Shown here: positions 24,677 through 31,998 of the stretch, piece by piece
How the letters are laid out: each line of letters begins with the position of its first letter
Position numbering within the stretch: the first letter of the stretch is position 1
Assembly (NCBI GenBank): GCA_023701435.1
Contig: JAMPXB010000029.1
Span: 1-35,320, forward strand
Reading direction: 5' to 3'
DNA: 35,320 nt
Source: Bacteriovoracaceae bacterium
GTDB taxonomy: Bacteria > Bdellovibrionota > Bacteriovoracia > Bacteriovoracales > Bacteriovoracaceae
The notes under the pieces: generated by a model
Told to the model about the DNA's origin: nothing
What the model saw: the letters and a program-made list of their open reading frames with translations, nothing else
Databases searched by the model: none
Made by a program: the position numbers and the translations under genes

Positions 24677-24955
24677 TTAGTGAGTTTTACGGAGCATATT
24701 TTTTAGACAATCAATTCCTTCCATTGTCACATAATCGGTCCAAATAGAGTCCAGCTCGCGAATAGCTTCAATTACTTGAAGAGCGGCTTGATCGCGGGAT
24801 ATCTTTTGGGTTTCAGCGTACTGAGTGATGCTCTTATTAAGAACTTCAATTACTGGAGAATTACAAACTTGGTTTAGTCTTTCTTCGAATGACTGGTTAA
24901 GTTTCTTTTCTTTGCTTTTAATAATGGCCGTGTTGAGAAGCTGAATCGATTCCAT
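24677..24955 (-). CDS. Small hypothetical protein, 92 residues
   Basis: This protein is not recognised. It is predicted all-helical, soluble and acidic-to-neutral, with cysteines at 31 and 83. It reads NKSITQYAETQKISRDQAALQVIEAIRELDSIWTDYV in the centre. The ATG at 24955 follows AAGGA by about 10 bases. The gene stands alone on the minus strand between the TonB-like gene and gcvH, and the coding frame is uninterrupted. Confidence 0.65.
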   Translation of the reverse strand: MESIQLLNTAIIKSKEKKLNQSFEERLNQVCNSPVIEVLNKSITQYAETQKISRDQAALQVIEAIRELDSIWTDYVTMEGIDCLKNMLRKTH

Positions 24956-25097
24956 TAATAAATATCCTTAACAAACGAAATATGTCTATGAAGGGCCAGT
25001 ATCTATAAACGGCCAGGGTTAGTAAACAATGTTTTCCCAATAGGGGAAAAATTTTAGGTTGAGAATATTTACTATGATTATTTTAGAGATAGCGTAA

Positions 25098-25131
25098 ATA
25101 AAAGGTGTCACGTACCTTGCGGCACGTGACA
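25098..25131 (-). terminator. Rho-independent terminator of folD-gcvT-gcvH
   Basis: TGTCACGT (25106-25113) pairs perfectly with ACGTGACA (25124-25131). CC/GG pairs inside give a TTGC-type loop. On the minus strand the stem is followed by CCTTTTATTT. It sits nine bases past the gcvH stop. The remaining gap to 24956 holds only a small TTTTCCC/GGGAAAA repeat. Confidence 0.75.
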
Positions 25132-25140
25132 AAAATATAA

Positions 25141-25530
25141 CTAGTGAGAAGAGTTGCAAAACTCTTGATATTGCTCTGCCGATAATAAATTATTCAATTC
25201 AGCAGCATCATTCATCTTGACTTTGATTAACCATGATCCGTAAGCGTCTTCATTGATTTTTTCAGGAGAACCTTCCAGATCTGAGTTTCGGGCCACAACT
25301 TCACCAGAAACAGGCGAGTAAAGATCACTCACTGATTTAATTGATTCCACTACACCAAAAGTAGCGCCGGACTTAAGGTTCGTTCCAACTTCAGGAACTT
25401 CCAGGAATACAATGTCACCCAATGCAGATTGAGCAAAATCAGTAATTCCCACAGTTACAGTGTCACCTTCAATCAGGGTCCACTCGTGTTCTTTTGTGTA
25501 CTTTAAATTTGCAGGGATATTTGTAGCCAT
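25141..25530 (-). CDS. gcvH: Glycine cleavage system H protein
   Basis: GcvH carries the lipoyl arm that shuttles the aminomethyl group between the P and T proteins. The 129-residue protein starts NLKYTKEHEWTLIEGDTVTVGITDFAQSALGDIVFLEVPEVG and has the lipoylation site VESIKSV with K65. The C-terminus EQYQEF is typical. Its ATG overlaps the gcvT stop (TAATG), so the two are coupled. gcvP is not in the window. Confidence 0.97.
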   Translation of the reverse strand: MATNIPANLKYTKEHEWTLIEGDTVTVGITDFAQSALGDIVFLEVPEVGTNLKSGATFGVVESIKSVSDLYSPVSGEVVARNSDLEGSPEKINEDAYGSWLIKVKMNDAAELNNLLSAEQYQEFCNSSH

Positions 25531-26603
25531 TATTTATGTCCTCCGGTTACGAACGGTTTCTTAGTTATTTGAGCAGGGTAAGGCTTTTGTCTGATGTCGA
25601 CTAAAACTACTTCATCGCTTGGCACTTTATCAATTTGAATACGGGCCATCGCTATACCTTTGTTTAAAACGACGGACATGGTTCCACTGGCAACCACCCC
25701 AATTGTTTCATTGGCAGCGTTAAGTACCGGATAGCCTTCGCGAGGAATGCCTTTTTCCAGAATAAGCTTAACTAATTTGAATTTGCTGGTTTTAGGGGCC
25801 AGGGCCTCTTTCCCAATAAAGTTTGTTTTAGCGTGCTTCACTGCCCAACCTAGTCCTGCATCATAAGGATTAAGTTCATCATTTAGCTCATGGCCATAAA
25901 GAGGGTAACCCACTTCCAAGCGCAGGACATCCCGGGCCGCAAGACCACACGGAGTTACCTTTAAGCTCATCAGTTTTTGCCAAAGGGCCTTAATGGTTTC
26001 ATGAGATCCAAAAACTTCAAACCCATCTTCACCAGTATAACCGGTTCTGGCGGCAATGACGGACTCACCTTCAAAAGCTGATTCATAGACTGAATAGTAT
26101 TCAATGTCTGGCAGTTCATTTAAGAGTGGCTTGAGAATTTCATACGAGCGTGGTCCTTGAATGGCCAGCAATGAAAACTCATGTGAGCGATTAGTGAGGT
26201 TACATTTGAAACCTTGGTGCTTAGACTTGATCCAAGTGAAATCTTTATCAATATTTGAAGCATTTACGCAAATGAGTACACGACCTGGAGCAAGTTTATA
26301 AACAATCAGGTCATCAATAACGGTACCGTTTTCACGGCACAGCGGTGAGTAGATTGCCTTACCAGTTGGAGCACCCTTGATGTCATTCGTAACAATGCTA
26401 TCAACGAAAGTCTCAGCATCATCACCTTCAACAAAAAATTCGCCCATGTGACTTACATCAAAAACACCAACATTTTGCCGGACTGCCAGCACTTCATCTT
26501 TTACTGACGTGTATTGAACAGGCATATCCCATCCAGCAAACGGAACAATCTTTGCTCCTAATTTAACGTGCTCATCATAAAGATGAGTTTTTAAAGCTGT
26601 CAT
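25530..26603 (-). CDS. gcvT: Aminomethyltransferase (glycine cleavage T protein)
   Basis: GcvT transfers the methylene group from the H-protein lipoyl arm to tetrahydrofolate and releases ammonia. The 357 residues contain KIVPFAGWDMPVQYTSVKDEVLAVRQNVGVFDVSHMGEF, LLAIQGPRSYEILKPLL, ARTGYTGEDGFEVF, LAARDVLRLEVGYPLYGHEL and the final GTMSVVLNKGIAMARI. All are hallmarks of true GcvT rather than YgfZ. It sits three bases after folD and overlaps gcvH, so the one-carbon unit it makes is produced alongside the enzyme that interconverts it. Confidence 0.97.
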   Translation of the reverse strand: MTALKTHLYDEHVKLGAKIVPFAGWDMPVQYTSVKDEVLAVRQNVGVFDVSHMGEFFVEGDDAETFVDSIVTNDIKGAPTGKAIYSPLCRENGTVIDDLIVYKLAPGRVLICVNASNIDKDFTWIKSKHQGFKCNLTNRSHEFSLLAIQGPRSYEILKPLLNELPDIEYYSVYESAFEGESVIAARTGYTGEDGFEVFGSHETIKALWQKLMSLKVTPCGLAARDVLRLEVGYPLYGHELNDELNPYDAGLGWAVKHAKTNFIGKEALAPKTSKFKLVKLILEKGIPREGYPVLNAANETIGVVASGTMSVVLNKGIAMARIQIDKVPSDEVVLVDIRQKPYPAQITKKPFVTGGHK

Positions 26604-26606
26604 AAA

Positions 26607-27473
26607 CTATCCTTTGCTTTGCTTTTCTGTAGCAGAAATTAAATTCTCAATAAGACTGATAACAGTCATAGGACCCACGCCACCTGGAACAGGAGTCATG
26701 GCTTCAACGACATCCCTAATATCATCTTGATTCACGTCTCCGGTTAGTTTTCCATCGAGGGAATTCATACCGACATCAATAACGATGGTCTGGCGGGCAT
26801 GATCGAAATAGGATCGATCAAAGAAGTGGGCCTTACCAATGGCCGAAATCACAATATCGGCTTGCTTGGTGAAGTCTCGCAAGTTTTTGGTTTTGGAATG
26901 GGCCAGCACCACAGTAGCGTCCATGTTGGACAACAACATGGCGAGTGGTTTACCTACAATCAGGCTTCTGCCTACGACCACCACGCTCTTACCTTGAGGA
27001 TTAATCTGATAAAATTTTAAAAGATTAATAATGCCTTTAGGAGTGCAGGGCAGGAGCAAGCTCAGATCCGTCGAGCCCAAATACAGGCTCTGGGTATTAA
27101 GGCCATGAAATCCATCGATGTCTTTGCTGGGGGTAACCAGGTTAGGCAGAGGAAGTTTTTTTAATTGTTCACTGACGGGAAGTTGAATGATGATTCCATT
27201 AATAGAAGAGTCTGCATTTAATTTTTCAATTTCCTGGATAAATTCCGCTGCTTCTATTTTGTCCGATAAATGGAGCAGTTGAAACTTTGCGCCGATTTCT
27301 TCGCACATTCTCTTTTTATTTCTGATGTAGCTCATACTTGCCGGATTATCACCCACCAGCACAACGCACATTGAAGGAGTTAGGCCTCGTTTTTTGAGTG
27401 CCTCACACCGATGAATCAAATCTTTTTTAATTTGTGCCACTACTGGAGCGGCGGAAAGGATTTTTGCCGTCAT
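26607..27473 (-). CDS. folD: Methylenetetrahydrofolate dehydrogenase/cyclohydrolase
   Basis: FolD oxidises 5,10-methylene-THF to methenyl-THF with NADP and hydrolyses it to 10-formyl-THF. The 288 residues include MSYIRNKKRMCEEIGAKFQLLHL (catalytic Lys region), GIIIQLPVSEQLKK, PSKDIDGFHGLN, VVVVGRSLIVGKPLAMLLSN (NADP site) and VEAMTPVPGGVGPMTVISLI. It is the first gene of the operon, and the ATG is at 27473. Pairing with gcvT-gcvH links glycine breakdown to formyl-folate supply. Confidence 0.97.
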   Translation of the reverse strand: MTAKILSAAPVVAQIKKDLIHRCEALKKRGLTPSMCVVLVGDNPASMSYIRNKKRMCEEIGAKFQLLHLSDKIEAAEFIQEIEKLNADSSINGIIIQLPVSEQLKKLPLPNLVTPSKDIDGFHGLNTQSLYLGSTDLSLLLPCTPKGIINLLKFYQINPQGKSVVVVGRSLIVGKPLAMLLSNMDATVVLAHSKTKNLRDFTKQADIVISAIGKAHFFDRSYFDHARQTIVIDVGMNSLDGKLTGDVNQDDIRDVVEAMTPVPGGVGPMTVISLIENLISATEKQSKG

Positions 27474-27550
27474 AAATATTCCACAACTATAGATCTTCGA
27501 ATTTAAAAAGTCCTTTCTTATTTAGGACAAGCACTGTATCTCTAAAAGCC

Positions 27551-27730
27551 ATGAAAGCTTTATTTTATGTTGGGTTAGGCATGCAATTATTTGGTCTCAC
27601 AGCAGTGGGACTTTGTTTTGTCTCTGGAATACAAAATGGTGATTACGGAAGGATAGAGCTTCTTCAGTTAGTCATTGGTTCCCTGGTTTTTTATGTGGGG
27701 AATTACCTCAAAGGCAGATCTGCCAACTAG
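27551..27730 (+). CDS. Small two-helix membrane protein, 59 residues
   Basis: An uninterrupted frame from the ATG at 27551 to TAG fills most of the 312-base gap between folD and ruvC. It encodes two hydrophobic segments, about residues 3-27 (ALFYVGLGMQLFGLTAVGL) and 34-53 (IELLQLVIGSLVFYVGNYL), joined by the polar turn IQNGDYGR and ending KGRSAN. The even amino-acid pattern, with Gly spaced along each helix, looks like a real integral membrane protein. The ribosome site is weak (CTAAAAGCC). It lies 55 bases upstream of ruvC on the same strand. A GTCCT/AGGAC inverted repeat at 27510-27528 lies ahead of it. Function unknown. Confidence 0.72.
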   Translation: MKALFYVGLGMQLFGLTAVGLCFVSGIQNGDYGRIELLQLVIGSLVFYVGNYLKGRSAN

Positions 27731-27785
27731 ACTTGATCTCCTATTCATGTGTACAATTTCCGTAAGACTACCATAGGACTTATTT

Positions 27786-28352
27786 TTGATCGTACTTGCC
27801 ATTGACCCAGGATCTGTTACTGCTGGATTTGCCCTTCTGCAAAAAGATGGCAGAAAGATTAATTACTTGGCATCCGGTATTTTGAAGTTCAATGGCAAAG
27901 ACGAGTTTTTGCACAGAGTAAAAGATATCTATGAACAAACGCTGGAGCTGATTGAAAAGCATCAGCCAGATGAAGTCGCTCTGGAATCTTTGATTTTTGT
28001 AAAAAGTCCTACTGCCCTGATGAAGCTGGCGCAATCTAGAGGGGCGATGCTGGCCGCTATATCTCAAAAGTATCATCAAAAAATTTTTGAATATTCTCCC
28101 AATTTAGTGAAGGCCACCGTTGCCGGTCATGGTCACGCTGACAAAGAAGGTATTCAAAAAGTTCTATTGCAGTATTTTGGATTAACAGATTTTAAGACGC
28201 ACGATGAAAGTGATGCCGTGGCTATCGCTCTTTGCCATCTCTTAAATCGCGGCACTCTTATTCCAGTACCGGTAAAGACCAAAAAAACAAAAAACATGGG
28301 CAATGGCCTGGCCTCTGCTCTTGCTCATAAAATTAAGGAACCAGCGATATGA
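27786..28352 (+). CDS. ruvC: Crossover junction endodeoxyribonuclease RuvC
   Basis: RuvC cuts Holliday junctions symmetrically. The four acidic catalytic residues are visible: D7 (LAIDPGS), E67 (VALESLIF), D140 and D143 (HDESDAVAIALCH). The 188 residues are slightly longer than in E. coli because of a basic C-terminal tail (TKKTKNMGNG). The start is a TTG at 27786 with AGGA seven bases upstream. No other start codon precedes the conserved first strand. It overlaps ruvA by four bases. Confidence 0.95.
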   Translation: MIVLAIDPGSVTAGFALLQKDGRKINYLASGILKFNGKDEFLHRVKDIYEQTLELIEKHQPDEVALESLIFVKSPTALMKLAQSRGAMLAAISQKYHQKIFEYSPNLVKATVAGHGHADKEGIQKVLLQYFGLTDFKTHDESDAVAIALCHLLNRGTLIPVPVKTKKTKNMGNGLASALAHKIKEPAI

Positions 28353-28960
28353 TTGGATATGTATCAGGAACAGTAGTTTATTCAGATTCTCAAAATTCAG
28401 TTATTCTGACCGCTTCTGGCGTTGGTTATGAAGTTCACACTTCCACTCCCATGGTGCCCAATCGTGATACCGCTCTTTTTATTTCACACATTATCCGTGA
28501 GCAGTCTCAGGACTTGTATGGTTTTGAAACAGCTGATGATAAAAAATTTTTTGAAATGCTTTTAGATGTAAACGGCATTGGCCCTAAATCGGCTTTTGGT
28601 TTGGTCACTCACCTGGGTGTTCAACAAATCATTTCCGCCATTACTTTTGAAAATGTTGATATTTTAAAGTCTGCTCCCGGTGTTGGTAAAAAAAGTGCTG
28701 AGCAAATCGTCCTTTCACTTAAAGATAAAATCAACAAACTGGAATTGGGACTGGCAGTAAAAGAAAATCCTGTTAAGACCGGAGCAAAAGTTAAAGAAAA
28801 TAAAGCCGATGCTTTCTTGGTCAAAGAGACTCTGGCCGCATGTCAGGGCCTGGGATTCAAAGACCAGGATGTTCTTCCGATGATTCAACGTCACCTGCAA
28901 GAAGGCCTGATTCAAAAACCGGAAGAGATGGTTAAAATTATTTTAAAGGAACTTAGGTAA
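28349..28960 (+). CDS. ruvA: Holliday junction-binding protein RuvA
   Basis: RuvA binds the four-way junction and loads RuvB. The 203 residues include the N-terminal OB fold (IGYVSGTVVYSDSQNSVILTASGVGYEV) and two helix-hairpin-helix units (LLDVNGIGPKSAFGLVTHLG, then LKSAPGVGKKSAEQIVLSLKDK). A charged linker and a C-terminal RuvB-binding domain (ETLAACQGLGFKDQDVLPMIQRHL) follow. ATG at 28349 lies within the ruvC stop (ATGA). The ruvC-ruvA-ruvB order suggests a single resolvasome operon. Confidence 0.97.
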   Translation: MIGYVSGTVVYSDSQNSVILTASGVGYEVHTSTPMVPNRDTALFISHIIREQSQDLYGFETADDKKFFEMLLDVNGIGPKSAFGLVTHLGVQQIISAITFENVDILKSAPGVGKKSAEQIVLSLKDKINKLELGLAVKENPVKTGAKVKENKADAFLVKETLAACQGLGFKDQDVLPMIQRHLQEGLIQKPEEMVKIILKELR

Positions 28961-28965
28961 AAACC

Positions 28966-29949
28966 ATGGACGACAGAATAATGAATACTGAGCCTACTCG
29001 TCTGGAAAGAGAGCAGGAGTCACAACTTCGTCCCCAGAATTTTTCTGAATTTATCGGTCAGTCTAAGGTCGTTGATAATATAGATTTGATGGTGAAATCG
29101 GCAATCGTCCGTAAAACGGCGATGGATCACGTTTTATTATCGGGTCCACCGGGACTAGGTAAAACCTCTTTAGCGATGCTGATCGCGAAAGGCTTAGGAA
29201 CCGAGTTGCATGTGGTATCCGGCCCCGCCATCGAAAAGAAAGGGGACCTCGCGGCAGTTCTGACGAATTTAAAACCACGCGATGTTTTGTTTATTGATGA
29301 AATTCATCGCATGCATATTACAGTAGAAGAAATTTTGTATTCGGCGATGGAGGATTTCCGTCTGGATATCCTGATCGGTCAGGGTGCTTCGGCCCGAACC
29401 ATGCAGATTGATCTGTCCCAGTTTACATTGATTGGTGCTACCACCAGATCCGGCCTTCTTTCAAATCCACTGCGGGACCGTTTCACCGCCCATTTGAATT
29501 TTGATTACTATGAGCCAGAGATGCTGGCGATTATTATCTTGAACAACGCCAGGAAGATGGGGATTGGACTCTCAGAAGATGCGAAAATGCAAATCGCTCG
29601 TCGTTCCCGGGGAACTCCCAGAATTGCTAACCGAATTTTAAGACGAGTGCGCGACTTTGCCCTGGTTAATCACAAGCCAACGGTTGATATCCAGGAAGTA
29701 AAGGCGGCCTTAAATCTTCTGGATATCGATGATCTCGGCCTTGATTCCATGGATCGAAAAATTCTGACGGTCATGAAAAACTATTATCAAGGTGGGCCGG
29801 TAGGCATTGACGCGCTTTCAGCGACTCTGGGCGAGGATAAACAAACAATAGAAGAAGTTTATGAGCCCTACTTATTAAAACAGGGACTTATCCTTCGCAC
29901 TCCTCGTGGGCGCTTATTATCAGAAAGTGCCACTAACCATATTTCATGA
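28966..29949 (+). CDS. ruvB: Holliday junction branch-migration ATPase RuvB
   Basis: RuvB is the hexameric AAA+ motor of branch migration. The 327 residues have LRPQNFSEFIGQ at the start, Walker A GPPGLGKT (60-67), Walker B LFIDEIHRM (D111, E112), sensor 1 TLIGATTRSGLLSNPLRDRF with the arginine finger, and the C-terminal winged helix (GPVGIDALSATLGEDKQTIEEVYEPYLLKQGLILRTPRGR). It starts five bases after ruvA, with AGG upstream. Confidence 0.97.
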   Translation: MDDRIMNTEPTRLEREQESQLRPQNFSEFIGQSKVVDNIDLMVKSAIVRKTAMDHVLLSGPPGLGKTSLAMLIAKGLGTELHVVSGPAIEKKGDLAAVLTNLKPRDVLFIDEIHRMHITVEEILYSAMEDFRLDILIGQGASARTMQIDLSQFTLIGATTRSGLLSNPLRDRFTAHLNFDYYEPEMLAIIILNNARKMGIGLSEDAKMQIARRSRGTPRIANRILRRVRDFALVNHKPTVDIQEVKAALNLLDIDDLGLDSMDRKILTVMKNYYQGGPVGIDALSATLGEDKQTIEEVYEPYLLKQGLILRTPRGRLLSESATNHIS

Positions 29950-30021
29950 TTCGTTGACTTACCTGGTCAAGTCCTGTACATAGAGCACAATTTTCTCTCG
30001 TACAAACTCACAAAATTCGTT

Positions 30022-30027
30022 TATAAT
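30022..30027 (+). promoter_or_regulatory. Candidate -10 box of the lpxC promoter
   Basis: A perfect TATAAT lies 36 bases before the lpxC ATG. The -35 region is poor. An inverted repeat TCGTAC (29998-30003) / GTACGA (30039-30044) straddles the box and could be an operator, but this is inference. Confidence 0.4.
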
Positions 30028-30062
30028 TAGTGGGCTAGGTACGAATTATTACAAGGTTAGAC

Positions 30063-30980
30063 ATGATATATCAACGGACTCTTGCGAAAGATGTGAAAGT
30101 AACAGGGATTGGTCTTCATTCCGGTAAGAAAGTTACCATGAAGCTCATTCCGGCCGAAGCAGATTTCGGGATTCAATTTATTCGTACTGATATCTCAAAT
30201 TCTAAACCAATGAAGGCCAACGCTCTGACTGTTGGTACGACGGAAAATGCCACTACCTTAGGGGAAGGCGTTGAAGCCATTCATACAGTGGAACACCTCC
30301 TGGGAACCCTTTACGGTCTGGGAATTAATAACTGCATGATTGAAATTGATGGTCCTGAAGTTCCTATTATGGACGGCTCAGGCGCCTCGTTTGTCTTCTT
30401 GTTGAAAGAAACCGGCATTAAGAATTTAAATAAATCAAAAAAGTTCCTGGTTATTCTTGATACAGTTCGTGTTGAAAAAGATGGGAAGTGGGCCCAGTTT
30501 GAACCTGCTCAAAATCTGATTATTGATTCAACAATCGTTTTCGCCCATCCTATTATTAAAACTCAGCGTTTTGATTTTGAGTTTTCTTGCGAAACTTTTA
30601 TTCAGGATATCGCTCGTGCCCGTACATTTGGTTTTGCCAAAGACGTAGATATGCTTAAGCGCAAAGGCTTGATTAAAGGTGGATCACTGGATAACGCCAT
30701 TGTTTTGGACGACTATAAAGTAATGAACCCTGAGGGTCTTCGTTTTAACAATGAATTTGTCCGTCATAAAATTCTCGATACTATCGGTGATGTCAGTCTT
30801 TTGGGCTATGAAATCGCTGGTAAGATTACTACTTATAAATCAGGTCACAATCTTCATAACCTTCTTTGCAGAAAGCTTTTGGAAACACCTTCAGCTTACG
30901 AGATTGTTTCAGCATCTGCGCTTAAAGCTGAGGTTCGTGAAGCTCATAAATTGCCTCAATTTATCAACGTTTCACACTAA
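30063..30980 (+). CDS. lpxC: UDP-3-O-acyl-N-acetylglucosamine deacetylase
   Basis: LpxC is the zinc amidase that commits UDP-GlcNAc to lipid A synthesis. The 305 residues have zinc ligands H78 (HTVEHLL, with catalytic E77), H235 and D239 (HKILDTIGD), and H262 in SGHNLHN. EVPIMDGSGASF and the early GLHSGK are family hallmarks. The ATG at 30063 follows AAGG. It shows that the organism makes lipid A or a close relative. Its stop overlaps the convergent GNAT gene by four bases. Confidence 0.97.
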   Translation: MIYQRTLAKDVKVTGIGLHSGKKVTMKLIPAEADFGIQFIRTDISNSKPMKANALTVGTTENATTLGEGVEAIHTVEHLLGTLYGLGINNCMIEIDGPEVPIMDGSGASFVFLLKETGIKNLNKSKKFLVILDTVRVEKDGKWAQFEPAQNLIIDSTIVFAHPIIKTQRFDFEFSCETFIQDIARARTFGFAKDVDMLKRKGLIKGGSLDNAIVLDDYKVMNPEGLRFNNEFVRHKILDTIGDVSLLGYEIAGKITTYKSGHNLHNLLCRKLLETPSAYEIVSASALKAEVREAHKLPQFINVSH

Positions 30981-31492
30981 TCTAATTTCTTCATAAACTC
31001 ATGAAAGAGCAGTTTGGTTTTTGGTAAACCAAAGCGTGGATCATGGTCCGGAAATGGTTCAGTCTTACCTGTTCGCTGGTAACCCCGTCGCTCATAAAAA
31101 GCGATAAGTTCCTGGCGCTGGCCAATGACTGTCATGCGAATAATGTTCTTGCCCCATGCCCGGGTGAGTTCTTCCACCCGCTTTAAAAGCTCTTTACCGA
31201 GTCCTTGAGTCTGGAGCTCTGGGTTTACGGTTAACATCCCAAAATACACAGCATCGCTTTCATTTCTGACGTAAACACAACCGAGGATCACACCCTCGCT
31301 CAGGGCCAATTCAATTTGGGCATCGGCAGTATTGATCATCTCTTTTAATCCTTCCGGATCGGTCCTTTGTCCGCCTAATAAATCGGCTTCGGTGGTCCAA
31401 CCTTTTTTTGAAGAGTCGCCGCGATAGGCGGAATTCACCAGAAGGTGGAGTTTTTCGATATCGTTTAGCTCAGCTTTGCGGAAGGTGATCAT
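30977..31492 (-). CDS. GNAT-family N-acetyltransferase
   Basis: The 171-residue protein starts MITFRKAELNDIEKLHLLVNSAYRG, the common GNAT opening, and has the acetyl-CoA motif LTVNPELQTQGLGKELLKRVEE (Q-x-x-G-x-G). It also has the later strand IIRMTVIGQRQELIAFYERRGYQRTGKTEPFP. The closest style is the subgroup with a final FYERRGY. The substrate is unknown (a small amine or a protein N-terminus are possible). I use the ATG at 31492. A GTG at 31504 would add four residues without a better ribosome site. Confidence 0.88.
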   Translation of the reverse strand: MITFRKAELNDIEKLHLLVNSAYRGDSSKKGWTTEADLLGGQRTDPEGLKEMINTADAQIELALSEGVILGCVYVRNESDAVYFGMLTVNPELQTQGLGKELLKRVEELTRAWGKNIIRMTVIGQRQELIAFYERRGYQRTGKTEPFPDHDPRFGLPKTKLLFHEFMKKLD

Positions 31493-31602
31493 GAACTGTC
31501 TCACTTAAATAAAATTATTGGAAGCACCGCATTTAGTGCGTTCTAAATTTCATAATTTGCAGGTTTAAGTTACCATAGAATGATTATCCATGGAGGGATC
31601 TC

Positions 31603-31989
31603 ATGCGTACATTTATCATTCTTTTATTATTTTCTATAAGTGCCTTTGCTACCAGTTGGGAACAACTGCGCCCCGGGAATGATTATAAACTATCTCAGTC
31701 ATTCCAACTGCCACAAGATGAAAGAAGTGGATCGCTCATAGATTTCATGAAAGGCGACGACGTTACTTTGAATGAAATTGTTCCTCTGGCCATCCCGGGT
31801 GGATTTAATATGATGCTTTATATTTTTGATTTTAAGAATTGCCCAGGTATGGAGATGGCCACGGATATTGAAATTGTTCCTGTGCAGGGAACTTCCCCCG
31901 TGGTAAAAGCTGGAACACTCCTGGAAAATTGTGAACTCAAAGTTTACATAGAATTAAAAGATTACTACTCCCAAAGTTTATTTGAATAA
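31603..31989 (+). CDS. Small exported protein, 128 residues
   Basis: The protein has a Sec signal peptide (about residues 1-16, ending SAFA) and a mature domain of about 112 residues with no recognised motif. It contains FNMMLYIFDFKNCPGMEM and ENCELKVYIELKDYY, with two cysteines that could form a disulfide in the periplasm. GGAGGG precedes the ATG at 31603. It is followed after nine bases by proS, so it is probably on the proS transcript. Function unknown. Confidence 0.72.
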   Translation: MRTFIILLLFSISAFATSWEQLRPGNDYKLSQSFQLPQDERSGSLIDFMKGDDVTLNEIVPLAIPGGFNMMLYIFDFKNCPGMEMATDIEIVPVQGTSPVVKAGTLLENCELKVYIELKDYYSQSLFE

Positions 31990-31998
31990 GAGGACCTA

